Positions 53,783 through 62,067 of a stretch of 64,000 nt of DNA are shown one piece after another (positions within the stretch are counted from its first letter, which is position 1; each line of letters starts with the position of its first letter). Below the pieces are notes generated by a model that was not told where the DNA came from, made no database searches, and saw only the letters and a program-made list of their open reading frames with translations. The DNA is from Sphingomonas caeni (GTDB lineage: Bacteria; Pseudomonadota; Alphaproteobacteria; Sphingomonadales; Sphingomonadaceae). Both the position numbers and the translations under genes were made by a program. Where the stretch lies: positions 1 through 64,000 of the forward strand of contig NZ_JAPDOK010000003.1 in the NCBI RefSeq assembly GCF_026013415.1. Direction: 5' to 3'.

Positions 53783-54917
53783 GAAGTGGAATTGGCAGCA
53801 CGCGGATTGGCCGCGCTTCGATTGGGATGCCGCCGCGCTGGCGGCACTCGAAGCGCGTTTCCTACGCAACGCAGGGGAGCAACTCGGTTCGATCAAGCAT
53901 GTTGGCGATGAGGATCGGAAAGCGATCCTCATTGACATGATGACCGGCGAAGCCCTCAAAACCTCCGAGATCGAGGGCGAGCTGCTAAATCGCGAGAGCG
54001 TCCAATCCTCCTTGCGCCGTCAGTTCGGCATGGAAACCGACCATCGCCGCGTCCCGCCCGCCGAGGCGGGGATCGCGGAGATGATGGTCGATCTCTATCG
54101 CGACTTCGCGGAGCCACTGGCGCACGAGACGTTGCACCGCTGGCATCGCATGATCGTGAACGGTCGTCACGATCTGAAACGGGTGGGTGCCTACCGCACG
54201 CACGAGACGCCGATGCAGGTCGTGTCCGGCTATCTGCACAAGCCCAAGGTGCATTTCGAGGCGCCGCCGTCTAGCGACGTTGACCGCGAAATGGATGCGT
54301 TCGTCGCGTGGTTCGCGAGCAGCGCGCCGGACGGCGCGCGTCCCATGCCCGCGCTGACGCGCGCGGGATTGGCTCACCTCTATTTCGTGAGCATCCATCC
54401 CTATGAGGACGGCAACGGACGCATCGCGCGCGCGCTCGCCGAAAAAGCGCTCGCGCAGGCCGTGGGGCAGCCGAGCTTGCTCGCCCTCTCGCACACGATC
54501 CAAAGGCGGCGCGCGGACTATTACGACGCGCTCGAGCGCAACAACAAAGGGCCGGCGGTCGGTGACTGGCTTGGCTATTTCGCCGAGACGGCCCTTGAAG
54601 CGCAGGCCTACACGCAACGCCTGATCGACTTCCTGATCGCCAAGACGAAGCTCTATGACCGCGTGCGGGACCAGCTTAACGAGCGGCAGGCGCGCGCCGT
54701 CGCCCGGATGTTCCGCGAGGGACTCGACGGGTTCAAGGGTGGCTTGAGCGCCGCGAACTATATCACCATCACGAAGGCATCGCGTGCCACCGCAACACGC
54801 GACCTGGCTGATCTTGTGAGTAAGGGTGTACTCGTGTCGAGCGGCACGCTCAGACACACGCGCTATGCGCTCAATCTCAGCGACACGCTCTTTGGTGCTG
54901 ACGGCGGAACCGCGTGA
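53781..54917 (+). CDS. Fic-domain protein with DUF4172-type N-terminus
   Basis: 378 residues. The Fic core motif HPYEDGNGRIAR (206-217) is complete. These enzymes transfer AMP or another nucleotide group to proteins. An N-terminal inhibitory motif, TSEIEG (61-66), is present as in class II Fic proteins that are self-restrained. The N-terminal WNWQHADWPRFDWD is the DUF4172 opening, and a winged helix occupies the end. Its stop overlaps the CHAT gene start (GTGA). Confidence 0.9.
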   Translation: MKWNWQHADWPRFDWDAAALAALEARFLRNAGEQLGSIKHVGDEDRKAILIDMMTGEALKTSEIEGELLNRESVQSSLRRQFGMETDHRRVPPAEAGIAEMMVDLYRDFAEPLAHETLHRWHRMIVNGRHDLKRVGAYRTHETPMQVVSGYLHKPKVHFEAPPSSDVDREMDAFVAWFASSAPDGARPMPALTRAGLAHLYFVSIHPYEDGNGRIARALAEKALAQAVGQPSLLALSHTIQRRRADYYDALERNNKGPAVGDWLGYFAETALEAQAYTQRLIDFLIAKTKLYDRVRDQLNERQARAVARMFREGLDGFKGGLSAANYITITKASRATATRDLADLVSKGVLVSSGTLRHTRYALNLSDTLFGADGGTA

Positions 54918-57076
54918 CGCCCTTTACCGAAATCATCTACGCCTTTGCGATCCCCTCCTGGGATCCTCGCCACGTCACGCCTTTTCAGGGTTTCGCGCCG
55001 GGCTTGGTATCGGCTGCGGCGCTGCTTCCGATCATCGTCGACCTCCCGAGCGACATTCTCGAACTCACGATGGAGCCGCTTGATCGCCTTGCGCGGCGAC
55101 GAGCGGGCGCAGGCAGCTTGTTCTGGTCGCCCGTCAATATCGAGACGCTCATTCGGTACCGAAAGCCGACACCGCAACAGCCGTTTCTAGTTGTGATCAG
55201 CGCCGAGGCAGAGATCGCGCGGCGTGTGGCGGCATGGCGACGCAATCTCCGCCTGCGACCTCTTCACATCAGCGCGACCCAGATTGGTGGCGCGATTCCG
55301 CCCAACGAACTGACCGTCGAGCGTCTCCAAACCTACTGCCGAAACGCCCTGAGGCAGGCGCGGCAAATTAGCCGACATCTCGACATCGCGGACCACGCGG
55401 CGGCGATAGAGGCATGGCAGCCGACCGAAGAACGTCCCACCAGTCTACGCCTCCACTCTCATAATGTCGTTGTCCCGAATCAAATGGTTCTTATGGCCGC
55501 CGGTGAGACACCGGCGTCCGGTGAGGACGGGCATCTCAACGTCTCGCCGCAGGACGATTATATCGACGGCATCACGGAATCGGCGCAAGCGGTCCTAAAC
55601 CTTCAAGGCGAGATCGGCGGTCGCGTGGCCAACCTCTTGAATCCGCCGCAACCGGACGTGACACTTCTTGCGCCGGCGATGTTTCCGGAAGTGCTTTCGA
55701 CGCTCAGTGCCGGGCCCTTTCCGCCGGGTGCAAAGAAGGCATTGCGCGCGCTCGATAGGCAACGCCGCTACACCATGGAAATCCCGATGGAGGAAGGCGA
55801 GATCGACGAGATCGGTCCCTTCCTATCGATGCGCGGCGCGGAGCTGAAACTTCAATCCATGGCCGTTGGGCTGAGAACCGCCTCAACGATCTCCGCCACG
55901 ATACGATTGCCGCCCGTCCTGAACCGGACGGCGGGCGTCGTCGGGCAGCTCGCGCGACATCTGCGTCACTATGACGATCCACCCGACATCAAGACAGCCC
56001 GCGTGTTCAAGGCGGTTCAGGACGCTCTGCTAGATGCCGTTCCTCCCGCTCACCTCGACCTGATCAAGCAATCCGAGACGGGCATCAAAATCATCGGCAA
56101 CGCCCCGCTGGAATGGCTGCCGGTGGACGGCCTGCCGCTCGGGATACGCTCTGACGTTTCACGCATCAACGCGACGCCGGGCAACGTGCTGATCGAACAG
56201 CTCCGCTCGATGCCGCCGCTCTATATCCCACCGGAGCAGTTCAAGAGCTATCTCGTCGTTTCGATGTTCGAGGCGGACGACAACATCGCTCATTTCGTGC
56301 GGCGGAGCTTGGAGATTCTACCCGACGCAGAAGGCGGCCAGATCACCGGAACGCATGTCGCGGCGCGGACGGTCGATGAATTCGTGGCAGCGGTCAACGC
56401 CTATACCGGACCGATCCTCATCGTCGATAGCCACGGCACCCACCCCAACAACCCGAACATCGGCGGCCTCGTCATCGGCGGCGACGTGGTCAACGCATGG
56501 GATTTGAAGGATCGGCTGACAGCCCCGCCGATCGTGGTGCTCAGCGCGTGCGACACGCATCCCTTCGACCGTTCCCACGCGACCGCCGCCAACGGCTTTC
56601 TCGCATGCGGCGCGCGGGCCGTTCTGGCGACCGTTCTACCCATCGGCGCCCGGGACGGAGCTGTATTTCTCAATCGATTGATGCGGCGCGCGATCACGTT
56701 CGGCGACATCATGAATCGCATGGGCCGGTCGGCCCCTTGGACCAACATCGTCGGCGGTGCCCTGCGCATGCAACTCGCGAGCGACATCGTGCGCGGCCTC
56801 GTCGCGCGTGACTTGCTGCCCGCAGATCAGGCGAACGATGTTCAGCTTCAGGCGAACATGGACATCAACACGCCGCGGCCCGATTGGCTGGACCGTTTGG
56901 CCGAGCGTTGCCAAGATGTCGGGGGATTCGAAGCCGCGCGCTGGCAAGCCACCTACAGCGATATTCTCGCCGCCTCAGATGTCATTCGTTATGTGAATCT
57001 CGGTAATCCTGAGAGCATCCTGATCGCCGACGAACGGGTCGTGCAGCGAGCGATGGAACAGGCGGACGCCGCTTAG
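54914..57076 (+). CDS. CHAT-domain (caspase-like) protease
   Basis: 720 residues from a GTG. A CHAT domain fills about 390-690: GNAPLEWLPVDGLPLG, then the catalytic His507 in ILIVDSHGTH and Cys546 in VVLSACDTHP, and GFLACGARAVLATVLPI. The ~350 N-terminal residues are mixed helical and unrecognised. CHAT proteases act in several bacterial defence systems, often with a second factor. The GTGA overlap links its translation to Fic. The end overlaps the convergent XRE gene stop. Confidence 0.85.
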   Translation: MTPFTEIIYAFAIPSWDPRHVTPFQGFAPGLVSAAALLPIIVDLPSDILELTMEPLDRLARRRAGAGSLFWSPVNIETLIRYRKPTPQQPFLVVISAEAEIARRVAAWRRNLRLRPLHISATQIGGAIPPNELTVERLQTYCRNALRQARQISRHLDIADHAAAIEAWQPTEERPTSLRLHSHNVVVPNQMVLMAAGETPASGEDGHLNVSPQDDYIDGITESAQAVLNLQGEIGGRVANLLNPPQPDVTLLAPAMFPEVLSTLSAGPFPPGAKKALRALDRQRRYTMEIPMEEGEIDEIGPFLSMRGAELKLQSMAVGLRTASTISATIRLPPVLNRTAGVVGQLARHLRHYDDPPDIKTARVFKAVQDALLDAVPPAHLDLIKQSETGIKIIGNAPLEWLPVDGLPLGIRSDVSRINATPGNVLIEQLRSMPPLYIPPEQFKSYLVVSMFEADDNIAHFVRRSLEILPDAEGGQITGTHVAARTVDEFVAAVNAYTGPILIVDSHGTHPNNPNIGGLVIGGDVVNAWDLKDRLTAPPIVVLSACDTHPFDRSHATAANGFLACGARAVLATVLPIGARDGAVFLNRLMRRAITFGDIMNRMGRSAPWTNIVGGALRMQLASDIVRGLVARDLLPADQANDVQLQANMDINTPRPDWLDRLAERCQDVGGFEAARWQATYSDILAASDVIRYVNLGNPESILIADERVVQRAMEQADAA

Positions 57077-57285
57077 CGAAGCAGCTCCATCGCGGCGATC
57101 TTCAATCCCTTGGCTATGGCGAACAGGGCTTTCACGCCGACATTGCGCTCGCCGCGCTCGATCCCTCCGATATAGTTGCGGTGCAGGCCGGACAGGTCGG
57201 CCAGCTCTTCCTGGCTGAGGCCGCGCTCCATCCGCAGCCGCCGCACGTTGCGCCCCAGCGCCAGCAATTCCTCCTCCGCGTTCAC
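57073..57285 (-). CDS. XRE-family helix-turn-helix regulator
   Basis: 70 residues that form a single HTH domain: LGRNVRRLRMERGLSQEELA, LSGLHRNYIGGIERGERNVG and ALFAIAKGLKIAAMELLR. An operator array of three 12-bp sites lies just upstream, so it is probably self-regulating. Its stop overlaps the CHAT stop, so its antisense placement could also affect CHAT expression. Confidence 0.9.
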   Translation of the reverse strand: MNAEEELLALGRNVRRLRMERGLSQEELADLSGLHRNYIGGIERGERNVGVKALFAIAKGLKIAAMELLR

Positions 57286-57322
57286 GAAACCAGCGTCGGG
57301 CGGCGGGCCTTAAACCTCTACC

Positions 57323-57390
57323 CACGATCAGTGTGATCCATTGCAAATGCGACACTGATCGTGTTCATCGCGCATACACACGATCAGTGT
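57323..57390. promoter_or_regulatory. Three-site operator array between XRE gene and 57442
   Basis: CACGATCAGTGT occurs at 57323-57334 and 57379-57390 in direct orientation and at 57352-57363 inverted. The outer copies match over 15 bases. Spacing is 29 and 27 bases centre to centre. It lies upstream of the XRE gene and of the divergent small gene, the place for a shared regulator. Confidence 0.75.
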
Positions 57391-57441
57391 GATTCTTCCG
57401 GTGCGGTCCAAGGGCGGGCCGCTCAGCGAGGAGTAAACGCG

Positions 57442-57597
57442 ATGAGTTCCAATCCGGCAGGACAGTATGGCGCGCAGCGCCCCGGCCTCTCGCAGCAGGA
57501 TTTCATGCAGCGGGGCATGAACCATGATCAGGCGAACGAGGCGGCAGCAGCCGCGCGCCGCGCGCAGGAGCAGCGCACCAAGAACGGCGGCTACTGA
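57442..57597 (+). CDS. Small Gln/Ala-rich hypothetical protein
   Basis: 51 residues. GAGGAG lies nine bases before the ATG. It is hydrophilic, with Gln, Ala, Arg and Asn (RPGLSQQDFMQRGMNHDQAN). It is directly downstream of the XRE operator array, so likely controlled by that regulator. Two exported proteins follow in the same direction. Function unknown. Confidence 0.6.
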   Translation: MSSNPAGQYGAQRPGLSQQDFMQRGMNHDQANEAAAAARRAQEQRTKNGGY

Positions 57598-57654
57598 CCG
57601 CATCGGGGCGCTCGGTCTTTCGGGCCGGGCGCTCCCTTTTTCAGGGGAACGGGC

Positions 57655-57882
57655 ATGACGCATTTCTGGATGATGGGGGCGGCGCTCGCCGGGTTGGCGA
57701 TGACGCCGCCCCAAACGCTTGAACAATGCAAGGCCAAGGCGCGGGCCGACCAGCTCGACTACAACAACCGTATCTGCGCGCACGAATGGTCCAGCCGCGT
57801 GCGGCGCGCCTGCGAGGACCGCGCCGCCACCGTCTATCTGCACGCGGTCGATCTCTGCGTCCGCGCCGCCACCAAGCGCTAG
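57655..57882 (+). CDS. Small exported hypothetical protein
   Basis: 75 residues with a short signal-peptide-like start (MMGAALAGLAM) and a mature helical part with three cysteines (EQCKAKA, RICAHEW, RRACEDR). Such small Cys-containing helical proteins could form a disulphide-bonded fold in the periplasm. GGGGAAC lies before the ATG. Followed 12 bases on by another exported protein. Confidence 0.6.
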   Translation: MTHFWMMGAALAGLAMTPPQTLEQCKAKARADQLDYNNRICAHEWSSRVRRACEDRAATVYLHAVDLCVRAATKR

Positions 57883-57893
57883 GGAGAACGGCC

Positions 57894-58769
57894 ATGAATT
57901 TTCGACATCGCGCCCTCGCGACTGCCGCCGCCTTCGCGCTCCCCGCCGCTGCCGTCGCTTTCGCGCAATCCGGGGCCGACCCGTGGGCAGGCGAGTATCG
58001 CGGTCCGTTCGACGGCGGGCGCGGTGAAGTGAAGATCACCCGTGATCGCGAAACCGGCGACTACGCCGTCAATGTCGTGACGCTTGGCGAGGGAGGATGC
58101 TCGGGGGAGATCAACTCCGTGGCCGCGCCGACCGGGGCCACAATGACGCTGCGCGTCTTCAACCCCGGCGACCAGTCGGTCTGCAAAGTCACACTTGCGA
58201 AGACGGGTGGCACGCTACGCGTCAGCGAAACGGGTTGCGCTGCCATGCACGGCATGTCGTGCGGTTTCTCCGGCACCGCGACCCGGCGGAGCGCACCGGC
58301 TGCGCCGATCGCGCGACCTTTCGCCAAACCCGCCGCCGCTGCTCCTCGCGCGGAGCGCGTGTCGGGGACGTGGTGGAACCCGCCGAGCAACCTGACCTCG
58401 GTGGGCCTTGTCGACAGCACGGGCGACTTGGATTTCACGATGTTCTACGCGAGCTGCGACCGCTCCAGACAGACCGTGTGGCTCGTCCGCCACGCGATGA
58501 AATCCAAACCGCGCGACACGGTCTTGCACTTGGCCATCGACGGCAAGCCATTCGACGTGCGGGGCGAGGTTGGCGAGGACATGGAGAGCGGCGGCTACGA
58601 CCTTTCCGCCGACACGTTCTACGGCGCGCCCGTCCTGGACGCGCTGGCGCACGCCAAGACGCTGCGTGTCACCGCTGGCGGCTACAGTCTTGACCTGCCG
58701 ACGACCGGGCTGCGGGCGGCGTTCCTGTCCTTCCGTGTGCATTGCGGGTTCCCGCCCACGGGCGGCTAG
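57894..58769 (+). CDS. Exported hypothetical protein
   Basis: 291 residues with a signal peptide ending FAQSG. Two halves are joined by a Pro/Ala linker (RSAPAAPIARPFAKPAAAAP). The first has DPWAGEYRGPFDGGRGEVKI and four cysteines, the second GTWWNPPSNLTSVGLV. Possibly a periplasmic binding or inhibitor protein, but no family is recognised. Probably co-transcribed with the small exported protein upstream. Confidence 0.6.
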   Translation: MNFRHRALATAAAFALPAAAVAFAQSGADPWAGEYRGPFDGGRGEVKITRDRETGDYAVNVVTLGEGGCSGEINSVAAPTGATMTLRVFNPGDQSVCKVTLAKTGGTLRVSETGCAAMHGMSCGFSGTATRRSAPAAPIARPFAKPAAAAPRAERVSGTWWNPPSNLTSVGLVDSTGDLDFTMFYASCDRSRQTVWLVRHAMKSKPRDTVLHLAIDGKPFDVRGEVGEDMESGGYDLSADTFYGAPVLDALAHAKTLRVTAGGYSLDLPTTGLRAAFLSFRVHCGFPPTGG

Positions 58770-58851
58770 AAAGGGCCGGGTGGGGTCAAATCGTCCTGCG
58801 ATCTGCGCCGATCATCGCGGCTTCTTCATCGGGGATTTCTGGCGGGGGACC

Positions 58852-59013
58852 GGCGGCGATCAACCCGGCTCGCTTCCGCGCCTTCGGCTTGTGCAGCTCC
58901 GCCCCGTTCCGGCGCGTGTTCCACGCGGGGTGTGATCGCTGCCTCCCTGTCCCCCGCAATCTCCTCCCCATGAAGCCGCGGAATGGTCTGCGGCGGACAC
59001 CAAGGAGGACGAC
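58852..59013 (+). promoter_or_regulatory. Structured leader, copy 2
   Basis: The stem GGCGGCGATCA (58852-58862) with TGATCGCTGCC (58933-58943) encloses 70 bases with the same CTCGCTTCCGCGC and GCTTGTGCAGCTCCGCCCCG blocks as copy 1. The hairpin CCGCGG-AATGGT-CTGCGG (58976-58993) keeps the AATGGT loop. No open frame of note is seen in 58770-58851. Confidence 0.7.
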
Positions 59014-59229
59014 ATGAGCGCACAAGCTTCCATTTTCTCCCGCAAGCCGACCCACCGGCTGTTCAACGTCACCGGAGACGGCGACAACGCCTTCTGGCGC
59101 GAGATCGGCGCGGCCTGGCAGCACAAGGACGGCAAGGGTTTCTCGATCGATTGCGGCCTCGTGCCGCTGACCGGGCGCATCGTGATGCGCGAAGCGAAAG
59201 AGCCGAAGGAAGTCGGGGCGCGCGCTTAG
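59014..59229 (+). CDS. Small conserved protein, paralogue of 46737-46949
   Basis: 71 residues. SRKPTHRLFNVTGDGDNAFWREI, HKDGKGFSI and GRIVMREAKE align along the whole length with the product of 46737. A GGAGG site lies before the ATG and the gene is preceded by the same structured leader. No DUF3768 partner follows here. Function unknown. Confidence 0.7.
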   Translation: MSAQASIFSRKPTHRLFNVTGDGDNAFWREIGAAWQHKDGKGFSIDCGLVPLTGRIVMREAKEPKEVGARA

Positions 59230-59250
59230 CGCGCCCTATTTCGCCGCGTC

Positions 59251-59508
59251 CTAGCGTTCGCGGTCGCGCCAATAGTCGTTGGCCGGAAAGTTGCCCCAGT
59301 AGAAGCCCTTCCTGACGCGACGATCGATGGAGGACGACCGGGTGCCATTCAGCATGGCGCTCAGACGCTTGTCCGCATGGGCGTGTTGGAACGTCACCAC
59401 ATGGTCGCCCCGATCCGGTTCGTCGGCGCGGGGCCGAAGCGCGAATGGCTTCCTCCTGCTGACGCCGGGCTTGCTCTCGTTGGCGGGCTTGTTGATGCTG
59501 ACCATCAC
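59251..59508 (-). CDS. Small basic hypothetical protein of the mob region
   Basis: 85 residues ending GNFPANDYWRDRER. It is rich in Arg and Asp, with no known domain. It begins within the last four bases of the upstream gene (ATGG overlapping at 59505-59508), so it is the last gene of the mobilization-linked operon. The basic end resembles those of the two genes upstream. Confidence 0.5.
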   Translation of the reverse strand: MMVSINKPANESKPGVSRRKPFALRPRADEPDRGDHVVTFQHAHADKRLSAMLNGTRSSSIDRRVRKGFYWGNFPANDYWRDRER

Positions 59509-59891
59509 CGATCACGGCCCTTGCTCTTCTCAGGCGACCGCACGAGCGGTTTGAATATGCGTTTTGCCCCGCCGAACTCCGCGCGATATTTCTCCACCAC
59601 CTCTCTCGCGGCAATCGCTTTGAGAGTCGGGATCGTGAATTTTATCAGCGACAGGCGACTGGCTTCCGCGCGAAGGCTGGGATTGGCGTTAAGCACCCTG
59701 CTAATACCGCGCGCATATTCGCGGTCCGCTTGCGTGGGCAGCCGCCTGCCAAGCGCCGAACCGCACGCGTCCAAGACGCATTGGGTCGAGACATATGGAC
59801 GGTTGCCGATATGGCGAGCCACCGTTTCCAGAGCGCGCTCCCGCTTGAAATGGCTCATCCCTTCTAGCCGTTCGAAATATCCTTTGCCCAT
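59505..59891 (-). CDS. Small protein of the mob region with C-terminal FKPLVRSP motif
   Basis: 128 residues from an ATG at 59891 that has GGAGG some five to nine bases upstream. It is helical in the middle (TLKAIAAREVVEKYRAEF). The end RIFKPLVRSPEKSKGRDR is nearly repeated in the gene at 59907. It lies just after that gene in the same operon. Function unknown. Confidence 0.65.
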   Translation of the reverse strand: MGKGYFERLEGMSHFKRERALETVARHIGNRPYVSTQCVLDACGSALGRRLPTQADREYARGISRVLNANPSLRAEASRLSLIKFTIPTLKAIAAREVVEKYRAEFGGAKRIFKPLVRSPEKSKGRDR

Positions 59892-59906
59892 CTCAACTTC
59901 CTCCAA

Positions 59907-60221
59907 TTAGCGATCACGGGTCCGACTCTTGTCCGGCGACCGCACCAGCGGCTTGAACTCGCGCTTTTCACCGCGATCCGGCGTCTCGAATTTCCTCGCC
60001 TCCATCCATCGCTTCGCCTCCGCCGCGAGCCGCGACCCCGCCATCCCCGGCGGCGCGAGCTGCGGGTGCGGAATGAACACCGTGCGCGGCGGCGGCGGCA
60101 CGCGCTGGACGTTGTCCTTGTCGCGGGGCTGGGGTTGGTCTGCCGCCAGCCGGAACGGTCTCACGCTCTCTCCACGAGTGAGATTGAAGCGCTTGAGGGA
60201 AGGATCGCGGGAATCGGACAT
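59907..60221 (-). CDS. Small Pro/Arg-rich protein with C-terminal FKPLVRSP motif
   Basis: 104 residues with a proline stretch (VQRVPPPPRTVFIPHP) and an end REFKPLVRSPDKSRTRDR. The first 60 bases overlap the end of the coupling-protein gene in another frame. The gene order, coupling protein then two small proteins with the same basic tail, suggests a role in DNA processing or transfer. Confidence 0.6.
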   Translation of the reverse strand: MSDSRDPSLKRFNLTRGESVRPFRLAADQPQPRDKDNVQRVPPPPRTVFIPHPQLAPPGMAGSRLAAEAKRWMEARKFETPDRGEKREFKPLVRSPDKSRTRDR

Positions 60222-62053
60222 GTCGGTTCGCTCCGTTGCTCAAGGTGAAGGTTGCGCCCGAGAAGCTTCAGCTTTGGATCGTCGAACCACGGCAGGCGCT
60301 GCGCGAGGATCGGGTTGTGGTTTTCGATCAGGACGAGCTGGCGGCCTCGGTCGAGGCGGGCCAGCTCGTCGGGAAAGGCGAGCTTCCGCTGGACATGCGA
60401 CCATGTGGTCGAGGTGCCGGACGTGGAGGAGCAGCCGTCCTTGGTCCAGGTGGTCGAACGGCTGAACGTCATGCTCAGGTTCGTCACCGTCGCCTGACCG
60501 CACAGCGCCGAGAAATACTCGGACGACAGGCGGTCCCGGCTCCCGAAATACTGCACCGCGCCCGCGTTCGAGATGAACGTCTCCCAGCCCTCGCCGTACA
60601 GGTCGCGGAGCTGCGTTGCGTCCTGCACGACGCCCCAGAGCTGCATCCCATACCCGGCCATGAGCCCATACGCCGTCTTGATCGCGGCGAGACGGCCCAG
60701 CGACGCCAGCTCATCGAGCATGAACAGGATGGGCTTGTCGGGCTGGATTTCGATGTTGCGCGCATTGACCGTGAGCGCCTGTTGGATCAGCAGGCGCAGC
60801 CAGCGCGAGAAGGTCTCCAGCCGGTCGCTCGGCAGCACGAGATAGACGGTGATCTTTCTTGCCTTCAACTCCGCGAAATCGAAATCCGACGCGGACAGGC
60901 TGTCGAGAAGGCGTGGGCTGTCGAGAAAATGCGTGTGCGCCTGCGCCGACGACACCACGCTCGCCAGCAGCTTCTCGTCCTTCTGGAGCGAGCGTGCGCC
61001 CGCGCTGGCGACGACACGATGCGGCGACTCGTACATCCTCTGGAACAACGCCGGCATATCCTCGCCGTCGAGCAGCAGAAGCTCGCGCACCCGGCCCAGA
61101 TGGCGCGACCCGGCTTCCTCGGCGTCGGTCGCCACGTAGAGGATGAGGCCGTGCAGGAGCGCCTTGGCTTCCTCGTTCCAGAACGGATCGCCCGCGCCCT
61201 CCTTGGCGACGAGCGCGTCTGCGAGGATCATGGCGTTCTCGGCCATGTCGGGATCACCCGGCACGAGCCAGTCGAGCGGGTTGAACCGGGAAATCCCGCC
61301 GCCCCACCCGGCGGCGATGCCCCAGGGATCCACCACGTGGATTTCTTGGCCCATCGCGGCGCGCGCTTGCGCCGTGATGAGCGCGTTCTCGCCCTTCGGG
61401 TCGATGACGATAGCCGAGCCGCCGTAGATGAGGAGGTTCGGGACGATCATCGTCGTGCCCTTTCCCCAGCGCGTCGGCGCGAAGGTGAGCAGGTGGCGGT
61501 CGCCGTTGTAGCGCAGCGTCTCTAGCCCGGCGCCTTCATCGGCGACGAAACCGACCATCAGCCCGTCGCCGCCGATAAGGCCCCGCAGGCGCAGATAGTC
61601 GAAGGTGGCCCATTGGGCAGAACCGTGCACCGTGGAGGGCGGGAGCGACGGCTCTGCGAACCAGTCAATGCGATACAGCCCCAGCGAGAAACCTGCGGCT
61701 GACAGGAGCGCGACCGCATACCCCCGCGCGTCAAACAGGTATGCCTGACAGAACGCCGAAACGAGGTGCACGGCCACGCTCAGAAGAGCGGACTTCAGTT
61801 TCCGGGATGGGGTGAATCTGTCTCGCCACCGGCGGCCCAGCGCGTACCACGCAACCGGCATGGCCCATGCGATAAGGGTCGGCGCGGTGAAGACAGCCAG
61901 ATACCACCACAGCGGGAGGTCGTACCAGAAATCGGGCCGAGCACTGATGCGGGCGAATAACGTGCAAGCCAACTCGCAGAGGATCAGGAGCGCAGCCGCC
62001 CAGATTGTGAACTCGCGGGGGCGCTTCGATTTGCCGGACAATCTGGCGGTCAT
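60161..62053 (-). CDS. TraG/VirD4-family coupling protein
   Basis: 630 residues. It starts at 62053, preceded by GGAGG; an upstream GTG is less likely. Two or three N-terminal membrane helices (20-70) come first, then Walker A APTRWGKGTTMIVPNLL near residue 190, and Walker B PILFMLDELASLG near 440. It would bring the relaxase-DNA complex to a secretion channel. No channel genes are in the window. The relaxase gene precedes it with a 14-base gap. Confidence 0.92.
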   Translation of the reverse strand: MTARLSGKSKRPREFTIWAAALLILCELACTLFARISARPDFWYDLPLWWYLAVFTAPTLIAWAMPVAWYALGRRWRDRFTPSRKLKSALLSVAVHLVSAFCQAYLFDARGYAVALLSAAGFSLGLYRIDWFAEPSLPPSTVHGSAQWATFDYLRLRGLIGGDGLMVGFVADEGAGLETLRYNGDRHLLTFAPTRWGKGTTMIVPNLLIYGGSAIVIDPKGENALITAQARAAMGQEIHVVDPWGIAAGWGGGISRFNPLDWLVPGDPDMAENAMILADALVAKEGAGDPFWNEEAKALLHGLILYVATDAEEAGSRHLGRVRELLLLDGEDMPALFQRMYESPHRVVASAGARSLQKDEKLLASVVSSAQAHTHFLDSPRLLDSLSASDFDFAELKARKITVYLVLPSDRLETFSRWLRLLIQQALTVNARNIEIQPDKPILFMLDELASLGRLAAIKTAYGLMAGYGMQLWGVVQDATQLRDLYGEGWETFISNAGAVQYFGSRDRLSSEYFSALCGQATVTNLSMTFSRSTTWTKDGCSSTSGTSTTWSHVQRKLAFPDELARLDRGRQLVLIENHNPILAQRLPWFDDPKLKLLGRNLHLEQRSEPTCPIPAILPSSASISLVERA

Positions 62054-62067
62054 GTCTTCCTCCACAT

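Noticed and set aside
57323..57390. Repeats considered as a CRISPR array
   Set aside because: Only three 12-bp units, one inverted, and no cas genes; better explained as operator sites.
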